This document shows, one piece after another, positions 9,201 to 21,200 of a stretch of DNA of 64,000 nt; the first letter of the stretch is position 1; each line of letters begins with the position of its first letter. The stretch comes from Ditylenchus dipsaci. Taxonomy: Eukaryota; Nematoda; Chromadorea; Rhabditida; Anguinidae. The position numbers and the translations under genes are program-made. A model generated the notes under the pieces. The model saw only the letters and a program-made list of their open reading frames with translations, did not search any database and had not been told where the DNA came from. The stretch covers positions 124,001-188,000 of the forward strand of contig SADC01000076.1 in the NCBI GenBank assembly GCA_004194705.1. The letters are read 5' to 3'.

Positions 9201-12200
9201 GATGACTTCAAACAAGAATTGGAATACATCACCAGCACACTGCTCAATGAGGATGCTTCCCCAACCTCAGATATTTGAGGTAGGATTTTTTTGGAGAAAA
9301 GTGCATTCTGCCAATGGGAGTCGAGATAATTATCTTACAGTCACGCGCCCTCAAGTTCGTCCCTACTCAGGGTCCGATACTTTTAAGCACGAATTTAGGC
9401 GTTATATGTCGAAAGTGATTGGTTAGTCTAGAGAGAAAAATTGCAAGGATTTTTATTTGGCAGTTCATTTTTTAAAAATCTGATAAATGAAATTATAGTG
9501 ACTGTATTTTTTAGGATTATATTGATGAATCGAATTCGGCAAAAAATACGAAAAATGGACACCTAGGCGGGAACGAACTTGAAAGGTGTCGTAAAATACA
9601 CATTCTGTCGTTTTTTTTGGTCAAAGATTTTTTCTGCTACCAAAAAGACTTTTTTCTGCTGCAAATATTGTTGCTGCAAAAATACTTTTTCTTGCTGCAA
9701 ATATAGTTTTTTGCAGCAAAAAAAAAGCCTACCGTATTTCTTCTAATAACTCTCGGGTCTAAGGGTTCAAAATCGTGTTCTTGGCATTGTCTTTTCGACC
9801 CACTTTTTGAAGACTGCTCTCAGGCAATTTAGCACCCATTTTGTAGCCACTGAGATGAGCTTAAAAATGAGTGCTAAGCTGCCTGAGAGCAGTCTTCAAA
9901 AAGTGGGTCGAAAATACAATGCCAAGAACACAATTTTGAATCTTTAGACCCGGGAGTTATTAGAAGAAATACGGTATTTGGTAGAAAAAAATAGCTCTGT
10001 CCATTTTTTCAATTTTCATGTTTTCATTAAAAACAAATAATAAAAAAAAATATTCAAAAGCAGCCCAGTAGCCAAAAAAGCAGGGTTGTCAAGCGAGAAG
10101 CCGGAAAAATTTCGTCTAAAATAGCGTTTTTATCTATGATGAGATCAAATTTTTTTTGTAAAGTCTTACATTAAAAAATAGCCTGGAATATCAGCTTTCT
10201 CATGACCCCTTAAATTTAGCCCCTTAAATTAACCCCTTAAATTTAGCTCAGGGCAAAAACGATTGCCCAAGTCTAATATGGATTTTGAAGAGATATCGAA
10301 TGGTATTACCGTATTTACTCTAATTTAAGCCCGGGGTTAAAATGTTTCAACCCCTCTCTTTGGGGGGCTTAAATTAGAGGGGGGGGGGTGGCTAAAATTA
10401 GAGAGGGGGGGGGCTTAAATTATTCAACCCAGGGCACGTATTTCAAAAAGTACACTCAGCCAAAAAAAAGTACAGTTTGGTTATTATTTTTTTTGTCAAA
10501 AAGCGCCATTTTATCTGGTGCTCATTGATTTCTAAAAGGCCATTGTCGTCTCCGACAACGGTTGTCCCCCGCCAATTCAAATTTTTTTCTTTATCGTTGG
10601 ATTTACTTACGAATTTTTCAAATTGGTTTCTGACAAAACTATGCCTAAAATTAAATTCTAGGCCTTGTGTTGTTAGGAAACAAGCTCAAAAATCCGTACA
10701 GAAGTCGAATGATTAGGCAAAAAAATTTAAATTGGCGGGAGACAATTCAAAAGAAGTGGCAATGGCCCTTTAAGCACCAAAAAAAAGATTTATTAAACTT
10801 CAAAAATAAAAAAGATTTTGGGTCCCAAAAGAAGTACAAATCTTTTTAAAAAGTAGAGTTACGTTCCCTGATTTAACCCCATTTATCCCAACAAAGGGCT
10901 TAAATAAGAGTAAATACGGTAAGGTTTTCTGATAACCCACCGACACTATGTGAGATTTCCTTGTTAGTCAATTTCAATGTATTATTTTTTTGAGCTAGTA
11001 ATTTGTTTTGTATAGAGCTTTTGCGTGCATGGCTTTTTTTTCTATTTTTTATGACTATCCGATGCAGAATTGTCTGTTCTGTCAGAATCGTGCGTCAAAA
11101 ATTAGGGAGTTGTACTTTAAACGCCGAAAATTTTATAATTTTCGGCTAAAAAATGAATTTGGAAAAATGGATCTTTTTACTTTATACTTTTATGAAATCT
11201 ATCTATTCATATACAAACATACACCAAAAGAAAGCCCGATCAATTTTGCATTAAAAGATATTGTAAGTAAATAGGTTTTGTAATATACACGTGGCGGAAA
11301 ATCAAAAAATAAAGAAGAACCCAGTTGTTCATAGCTCCCATAACAGCCAACTTTGAAATGGCTCTATCTCGCAAAATATTTGGTAAAAAACTGAGCTTTT
11401 CTTTTCAAAGTTGCTCAGAATTGTCTGCTTCATTTAATCGACGCTGAAGAAATTTTTTGAGAAAATCGAGATAACAAGCCTTGGTCTAATATTACAGAAA
11501 ACCACTTTTAACTTATTGTTAAAATTTATCTCTAAAAACATTGGCGGTGGGATAGAAAATACTTGAAAAACATGATAGACTGCCAAACTCAGATATTAAA
11601 TAGCGGCTTGCCTCAGCGCTGTCGATAAATTGCAGTATTTACTACTGTGGTGAATAGTGTGCAATTTCAAGCAAATGGTGTAAAAAATCAGCAAAAAACA
11701 ATAGGGGGACCAAGGCAAAAAAAAGCATCTCGTTCTTGACTCGAGTCAACTTTTTCATAATTATTTGTTTTTGATAAAAACACAATAATATTAAAAACAC
11801 CGACAGAATTTGAATTTTTGTCCTGTGATTGTAACTACTTTTCAAAAGCATCTGATGCTGTACCTGACCATAACCTGTCTTCAGCACTATTCAACTGGCA
11901 AAGAAGTGTGTGTCCCTCGAGTTTCGCCGCTTCCTTAAGACTCAGAATGTGATAGACAAGATATTCCACTCTCTAGCTGACTCTTTCAGTTCCCCGGTAA
12001 TTTATTCCTAAAAAATTCCTGGTTCGCAGTCATAAAATTAGTTTCAATTTAGGGTCTTTGCCTGGCGATCGCCACAGTGCTCTACTTCCTGGCCAGAGAC
12101 CAGAAGAATTTAACCATCAACGAGCCTTCCCTGCGCCTCATCTCTCGCTTGTTGAAGCAGGAGCACAAGACTGTGGATGCGGAATTCAAAAAGCAGATAC

Positions 12201-15200
12201 ATGAGGTCTGTTTTAATTTCAACACCTAGGCAACTAGTATTGTTAAATTTTGACACCCCGCGGGTGGATTGCTCAGTCAACATTGTATCAATAGAACAAA
12301 TTTAACTAGAAATTTTCATCAAGGCCGCTGAGCTCTGATTTAGTAGCTTAGCCAGGCGAAATACCCGTTGACACGCATTTGGGCCTTCGCATTTAGGCCC
12401 CAATTCAAAAATTCATTATTTTTCAATTCTAAATTGAAATTTCTCTACATTTTATTGTCTTTTTTATTTCGCTGCACTTTGCGTGCAATTATTACTTATG
12501 TTCGTAAGGATCGAACAATTTTTGAAGTTTCATCCAAAAGGTGAAATTAAAGCGTCCAGGTGCTGTTAGACAAGCGGTCGCACTGAGATAGGGCTATATA
12601 AGTAGAGGTACCTTAGGTGGCGAAAAGCCAGTTTTGAAAAAAAAATTTGATTCATTACGGTGAATATTTCCTGCAATAAATGCAATAAATAAACCTGTAT
12701 TTAGTTAGGAACCAAATGAAAAAATCCGTACAGAAATTCAATGATTAGGAGAAATTTTTTGAATTGGCGCGGGACAACCGTTGTCGGAGACGGCAATGGC
12801 TCTTTAAAGGACCATGGTTTTTGCGCGCAGTGGCATGACAAAAATTTGAATTGGCGGGGGACACTTCTCTTTCGTCTATCAGTGTACTCTTTGGAGTCGT
12901 TCGCCATAACTCCAAAGAATACAGTGAGAGACGAAAGAAAAGTGTCCCCGCCAATTCAAATCTTTGTCAGGCCACTGCGCTCAAAAACCATGGTCCTTTA
13001 AAGTGATCAGTTTCTCCACTTTGACGAATCACATCAAGTTGACTGGAACGATGAATATTGCATGTTTTGGAATCCTCGGGAAGTGGCTTCAGCGCTAATG
13101 GTTGAAATATAGTAACCCGCTCTCTAATAGTACCACCCTCCCCCCTCCCCCTAGACGAGGATTGAAAAAAAGTAACCCCGGGGTCTCTATTAGAGTTTTT
13201 ACAATAGGTCGAGATGTGTTGCATTAAGAAGGAATACAGTTAGTCAAATAAATGAGCTAAAAATACCAGATTTGGGCTTACACTCTATCAATATTCTACA
13301 AATTTTCCACAAATTACCATTTTCGATACAGATCTGGCTGATTATCAAGGACTGGCTGAACAACTGTGCGGAGAAGACCACCAAAAGCATTCAATTCGAC
13401 ATGACTGAGCACACTCTGTCCACCTCTTTCCTCATGCTGGAGGCATTGGCCTATATAGCTGTGAGGGAGCATGAACAGTTCTTCAAACAGGAACTGCTAA
13501 ACACTGGTTGTTTGCAGTGGGTGGTCGCCAAATGTGGGTTATATTCATTGCGAAATCGGTTATATTATGTAGAATTTAGTTGACAAAGCTGTGCTCAGCC
13601 TGTCTTATGCCCCACCCAATGACTCTGAGGCTCACTCAATGCTCTTGCTCAAGGAAATCGAAAGATGCTACAGGATTTTGGAGAATGTGTCTTTTGAATT
13701 CTGTTTACATAGTTAAATTTTCATAATATTTGGTTTAGGCCGCAGCATTCAATAAAAGAAATCAAGCCTACTTGATCAACCACAGAAATGGATTGTTGCT
13801 GGTAGCGAGTGCTAAGTAGGATTTTGTTTGCATGATTAGCTTTTGCTTATTACTATTTCATGAAGAAGTGATCGGGTAGTGTGGTGAATAGTCGCTATGT
13901 TGCTTACTTTAGGTGTCCGGTTCAAATTTCAGTGTGAAAGTTTTATTTTGTTCTATGACTGAACAGAAACATAGGACAGTTTTCTGTCGATTTTCTAAAA
14001 GCTTTGAAGGGTTTATGTGAAAATACCAATTTTTGACTAAAAAAGCAACTCTATGACTTTCTCAAAAGTCCTGAAAAACAACGGGTGGGACCAAGTCAGA
14101 CCACACCCCCCCCCCCCCATGTGGGAGTAGGGCCAACTGTGCTAAATTCAGTGTTTTCATGACTGGCACTGCTACACTGGCAATTGCCAGGCTTGCAGCT
14201 TGCAGTGGTACCTCGCGCTGGCAAAACTGGAAATCAGACTGGCCGTTGTACACGCACTTGTTGCCAGTACCACTGCCAGTTGTTGCTAGTGCCAGTTATG
14301 AAAACACTCCTACATCACTTTATCATTGACTGCACCGCCCAATTAATTTGAAATCGGCCATGGATTTGCGTGCAATACAGAATTTTTTTTTCAGATTCCT
14401 TTCCTTTTTCCAAAAGTTCTTTGATGGCGGTACGCATTGTTCACCCTCATCCAGTTGTGAGGTGAGCAACAAAACAGTGTCAGTTCAAATATTCGACTGT
14501 GTTTGCCTCATGTCCAGAGTACTCATGAATGTGTCCCACGAGAATGGTAACCATCATTGACCACTTTTACTCGTCCATCTCACGCAACAAATTTAGAGCT
14601 TTGCTGCCTGAAACTTGGCCAGATGAGCAATTTCCTGAGCAACTGCATGTCCACCCTCACCAACATGGCACCTCGCTATGCTCCTAAAGAAAAGTTCTTT
14701 GATATTTGTGTGATGGTCAGTTGATTTGGTAGCAGTGCTGGACCCCTTCCCACTATAATGGTGATTTATTCAGATGTACGGCCTGTTGACCAATATAGTG
14801 GAGCGCTGCAGTGCCAACAGAGTTAAGGTGTTGCAGCTGAAAACAGCTGTTTACAACCCTGAAACCAAGGATGATGAAGTGTATCCTGTGCTGCAGGCAC
14901 TCACCAAGGTAAGGTTACATACTGAGTGTTTATGATAAAAAAAGTTGGAGAATTTCGAAAAATATTGTGGTCTGCTTTTTGGAACTTTTATAGCGCTTCA
15001 TTTTTGTAAATTTTCCACTCAAAATATATTGCAGGCTGTTGGCTGGATTTTGAGTGGTCGAGCGCATGTGAAACATTAAAAAAATTGAAATCTTGGTTTG
15101 ATGTGAAAACCAATTTTTTCGACATCTTCCAAAAAATGCTTTTTTTAGTTTTTTAAAAGCATGACATTTTATTTCTGATCTAAATTGACCACACAAAAAG

Positions 15201-18200
15201 TAGCTAAAATTCTGGCCTACATTTTGAGTCGTAAAGTATACCGTATTTCTTCTATTAACTCCCCATGAGGAGTTATTTTTCAACCCCTGAAAATCAGAAA
15301 AATGGAGGTCGATTTTGAGATTTTCGGGCGCTAAACTAAAATGTGAAAAGTGGAATCAGGTGACCTCAGGGTAACTAAGAAAACGGATTTGACAGATTTG
15401 CTAAATGTTTGCTTTACACTGACAATGGAGTGACCTTGACTGTGACCACATATTGGCGGACCTTCAGAGCTGGGGAGCCGGCTTTGTCAGGAAGTCTGTC
15501 ATGCTCTACAAGAATATGCAGAAAAAACATTTCATCGAAGTTCCACTAGGTCACAGTCAGGGTCCCTCCTTGGAAGATATCAGATCCACTGGGTGGGAGT
15601 TATTAGGGGGTGGGAAGTTATAAGAGCATGAGGAGTTCAAATCAATTTTTTGTAATTTTGAACCACATTTTGTTACCTCGATTTCGGACCCTGATTTTTT
15701 AAATGCCTACCTTGTACAGAAGGTCATTTTAGGTGGGGTTTCACGGATGAAGTGACGGAAAAAGTCCATTTGTCAGGGGTCACTGCCCACTTGTAAGGAC
15801 AAACTGGCAAACAACTATCTTTTTGTTTTTGTTTGTTGTAAAACAATGCTGAATGGAATGAATATCATGTAATATGCCATTGAACAGAGGAAGAGAAGTA
15901 CTATAATCCTGCACAAAAAGATTTTTTCAAATGGTTCAAAAAAGTAGAGAAAAAGGCTTTTTTCGCAAAAACTTTTTTTGACGATTTTTCGCCAGTCGCG
16001 CACCCTTCCCAAAAATTTCAAATGGTGTGGCAGAAAGCCTTGTGATTCCTACTTTAGATTCATTTTAATGAGCCGCGAAAAGAGGATGCAACAGAAAGTC
16101 ACGGTCAAAAGAATATCACCTTACACCATTTTCTCAAACAACATTTTGACGTAAAATTTTTTTCTCGCTACGCGAAACTTAAATTCTGAGACCAGATTCG
16201 TGCTCAGCATAGTTATTTGCAAGTGAAACTGCTGTTAGAGTTGAAAAATAGTTGTCAAATTTCAAATCCGCTCGGGACGAATAAACATTCAAATGTCAAA
16301 TATTTCTAATTTGAATGTTTATTTGTCTCGTGCTGATTTGAAATTTGACAAGTACTTTTTAACTCCGACAGCAGTTTCACTCGCAGATCGACTATGCTGA
16401 TCACGAATCTGGTCTCAGAATCTGAGTTTTGCCTAGCGAGAAAAAAATTTTACGTCAAAATGTTGTTTGAGAAAATGGTGTAGGGTGATATTCTTTTGGC
16501 CGTGGCTTTCTGTTGCACCCCTTTTTTAAGGCTCATTAAAATGAATCTGACGTAGTAATCACAATGCTTTCTGCCACACCATTTCAAATTTTTCAGAAGG
16601 GTGAGCGACTGGTGAAAAATCAACAAAATATGCCAAATTTTTCACTCCGAAAAATGCTTGTTTTTTACGAAAAAAGTCTTTTTCTCTATTTTTTCAACCA
16701 TTTTAGAGAATCTTTTTGTGCAGCATGATAGTGCTTTTCTTCGTCTGTTCAATGGCATATCAGATGATATCATTCCATTGAAAATTGTCTTACAACCAAC
16801 AAAAACAAAAAGATAGTGGATTTTGCCAGGGGGGGGGGGGTGTGACCAAGTGGGCAGTGACCCCTGACAAATGTACTTTTTTCGTCACTTAATCCGTGAA
16901 ACCCACCTAAAATGACCTTTTTTACTAGATAGGCTTTAAAAAAAATCAGGGTCCTGGTCTTGAGTGGAAATCTATTTGTGATGTAGTTGTTTCCCAGCTT
17001 ATCTAAGTTATTGTTTGTGTTGTATTGCTTTATAGTCTGTTGCTGTTATAAAGTTAAAATCTATTGTTGTTGTCGGTACTGTCTCTAGGCACTACTATCT
17101 ATCTATATATTACCGATACAACACCAATACTGTAAGATAGTTAACTCCAAGTTAACTGTGAAATAATTAAAAATTCAAGAGTCGACTTGGCATCTTTTCG
17201 TGGGCTACCCTAAAGCGAAATCCACCACCTTCATCTAATTTATGCTCCACTTTTTAGTTGTTCATTCGACACGACACCGCAGCCCGGACTATAGATGAAG
17301 AGTTGGACAATGACCTAGTCTTCGAAGAACCTTTAGATGGTGAGGACAGCAACCAGGAGGCAGCCACCACCACCAGAGACAATGGTCGATTGCAGAGACC
17401 TGTGGAGCTGAGTGAAGATGAAATGTTGAATGCGGTGCAGTCAGCCATGAACAAGGCGTCAGCACACATAAGTTTATAAGATATTTTACATATGAACATG
17501 TCAATCTGATATTATCACTCATATCTACATTTAATGCTCTTCCAGACGCCCTTCACAGATTTTCAATTCATTGGATATTTGCGGAGATTGAGAATTTTAA
17601 AAACTTTATTCAGGAAGTTTGTTTTAAGGCTTTAGGATTTATTCTGTTTATTTTCGCATTTATTCTCCCGACTGCTATTAAATTCTTTAACACTGGTTCT
17701 TTTGTCACCAGTGTTTTCAAAAGAGTTGCCCATCTTTCTACGGTATTCACGGATCGCTGAAAATTGTGGTATAATTAATGTTTGAATGGTATTTGTTATA
17801 CCTTTTGGTATCATGTTGTCGGTGTAGAGTGTGTAGCGGAATCGGGTTCGGAAGGCGTCATGCAGGATGTATGCGGCCGCTTCAATATATTCTTCTGCTG
17901 TGATTTCCCGTCCATTTATTATGATGAATGACCCCTTTTGTCGCGCACATCCTCTCTGCTCTGCATAGCGGCATATTTTGCAGCTGGCTGGCCTCATCAA
18001 CTAGACCGGCTGGACTAGGGAAACCCGACAAAAGAACATTAAAAAGTAAATATGAGAGATACTTATAAGATTAACAGGTTTGGCTCTAGAAAAAAGAAAA
18101 AAATAATAACAATTCCTTTTTTTACATGGAGGATAGCATGATCGCCTCCTACGTGGCTCTACTTATTGGGTGTTTGGTAGATGACAATGAGGTAGTAGTG

Positions 18201-21200
18201 GATATTACGTTGCGTGACTAAATGGATCGGTGGTTTAGAATCTAGCTACCGAAATCAAAGACCTATTGCCAGACAAGAATCTGGAGGTGATGATTGACCA
18301 GCTTCAGCGTTTTCTGGAATTCATGAAGATTACGGTATGTGGTTTTAAAATAAAGCAGGAAAAAAGCAAGTGGTCCATAGTTCAGTGATATAGGGCAGTT
18401 CGCGGCTAATTACGAGATGTTTTGTGGTTTTACATCAAATACCCATTTTTGTCAACTGGTTTATTATGAGACATCCTTAAATTTTTTAACAGATTTAACT
18501 AATTCGAACGCGTGAACCAACTTCCAGAGTTTTATCAACAACTTTTTCAAATTTCCTCCATTTTCAGCAAATTCTTGATTTTGACACCGGATTCGTGCTC
18601 AGCGTAGGCGATTCACTTGTATAACTGCTTTTAGAACATTAAGCTACGTTTACATACTGTGACTGCCTCCGACTACTTATGAGTATGTAAACACCTCCGC
18701 CTCCGACTACGATTTCGTGCAACTCCGACGCCATTGTGAACACTCTGCGACTTCGACTCCCTTTTTTGCGAAGTGTTCATATACTGCGACTCCGACTCTG
18801 ACTCCATTGTGAACACACTGCAACTCCGACTCCGTTTTCGGTACTGTTTTCACAATGGAGTCGCAGTCATAGTCAGGAGTCGGAGTCACAGTATGTGGAC
18901 ACCAAAATTAGAAATTTTCAACTTTTCTTAACTGTCCTATTAACTTTCTTTTATTCAATTGACATACAACAATTAATGCTATATAAAAGCATTTGGGGCC
19001 GTATTCAGGTGGCTTATTACAGTTTGGATAAAAGTAAAAGCGTGAATTACTCAACCGAATTACACCCGAGTAGAGTTCTGGATCACGAGTTACTCGTGAT
19101 TTTTCTTAAAGGTTGAGTAATTGTTGACCTAATCAAAGTTTTATTCGCAAATTTTAACAGTTTTATCATCTCAATCCACCCAAAACCTACCACTAAACGG
19201 ACGAGACCCAACTTGTATATATTTTCGAACAAACTTTTCCAGAATCTGAATACCTTAAGATCAGATCAAAATATTTTCTAGGAATCGAGATATAGCCACT
19301 CTGAGTAGACAAGTCAGAAAACTCACCTACTTTAGTATGCATCTTATTAACTCACAGAAATTATTCTGAACTCATCTTAAATGATCCGGATTCTGGAAGA
19401 GATTTTAGTATTATGAGTCACTTTCCAAAAACTTTTGTATTGAAAATGGACGATTTTCAATGGAAAGTTTAAAAAGTTCGTTCGAAAATCTATACGAGTT
19501 GATATTAACCCCACTAAACAACCGTCCTCTCCCACACCATTAACCAAACATCCGAAACCTGGCCTTAATTCCTAAAAAATGCCTTTAATTACCTAAACGA
19601 CTTAAAACCAGTGTATAGGTTGGTTTAAAAATTTCAAGGTGGTTTAGGGTGATCTTGCTTGATTTGATACTATTTGCAACTTTAGGGGTATTTTAAAATA
19701 GTTTAAGGTAGTTTCGGATGATTTATGGTGATATAGGACGTTTGGAATAGTTTGGTGTAAAAGTGGCACTTACCGTATTTCCTCTAATAAGCGCCCTCCC
19801 GAAAATCCGGTATTTCTTCAATTCATTCTCCTCCTTCTGTATGGTGTTTTTGCTTTCGAACGCCACATATGTTATATACCAAAATGTAGCGCAGATTTCC
19901 AGCTACATTTCGGTATATAACATATGTGGCGTTCGAAAGCAAAAACCCGGTATAAAAAGAGGAGAATGAATTTAAGAAATACCGGATTTTAGGGAGGGCG
20001 CTTATTAGAGGAAATACGGTAATTTAAAAATGGCTGTGTTCACTCGTAAAACTCGCAAAAAAACTCTGCTTAGTTCAAAAATTGGGTTTCTCACTCCAAT
20101 TTGGCCTTAGGAATATGAAACTATGCGAAAAAATTATTGTAGTACACGAAAAATCAAACATGTTTGATATGCAAAAATCGAGTAGTTGGAGGCGCGCCTC
20201 CGACTCCGACTACTGTATGTGAACACGTGAGAGTCGGAGGCGGAGTCGGAGGAGGGTATGTGAACACGAGCATAGTTTCACGGCCAAAAAAATCGGCCCC
20301 GGGCGCCGACACCGGCGCCGGTTCATCAAAAATCGGTGCCGGGTGCCCTCTTCAGGCTGAAATTTGTGCGGCGCTGAACCGGCGCCGGTAAAATGTAAAA
20401 CCGGTAAAATAATTAAAATCACTAAACATATTTGACAATGACCTAATTAATGGACACATTTTTGTCTCGTTGAACAAATTATTCTGTTGAAAAAGTAATA
20501 AAAATTCTTATAGAAAACTTTGAATTTTTCAAATTCATATGTGAAAAAAAGCAAAAATCCAATTTTTTAAGAAAATCGGTGCCGGCGCCGGCTCCCTCTT
20601 CGGGACAAAAATTATGCGGCGCCGAACCGGCGCCGTTGGGCGCCGGTGCCCGTGCAATTTCGAACACGAGTGTTCACATAGGTAGTCGGAGTCGAAGTAG
20701 TAGTCGGAGGCGCAGTCGGTGGCAAAGTCACAATATGTGAACACCTGCGCCTATGCCTCCGACTTTCGTGTTCACATAGGTAGTCGGAGGCGGAGTCGCA
20801 GTACAGTCCACTTACGATATAAGCACACCCCTCAAGTTCGTCCCCGCCTAGGGTCCGACACTTTTTTTGACCCGATTTTCGAAGTCTTTTGCCAAACCTC
20901 ATTCGTCAGTCTGGTCAGAAAAATCGTAGAGATTCTGATTTCACCAATCAGTTCTCGAGATAGCCACAAGTTTGCCGAAAAGACCCGCGGCTCTCGATAT
21001 AAGCACACCTTTTTTAAAAATTAGGTGTGCTTATATCGAGAGCCGCGGGTCTTTTCGGCAAACTTGTGGCTATCTCGAGAACTGATTGGTGGAATCAGAA
21101 TCTGTACGATTTTTCTGATCAGACTGACGAATGAGGTTTGGCAAAAGACTTCGAAAATCGGGTCAAAAAAAGTGTCGGACCCTAGGCGGGGACGAACTTG

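Noticed and set aside
17258..17479. WAPL ending at the TAA after HISL
   Set aside because: Conserved downstream exons (HMEDSMIASYVALLIG and the C-terminal helices) continue the protein, so the TAA lies within the AT-AC intron.
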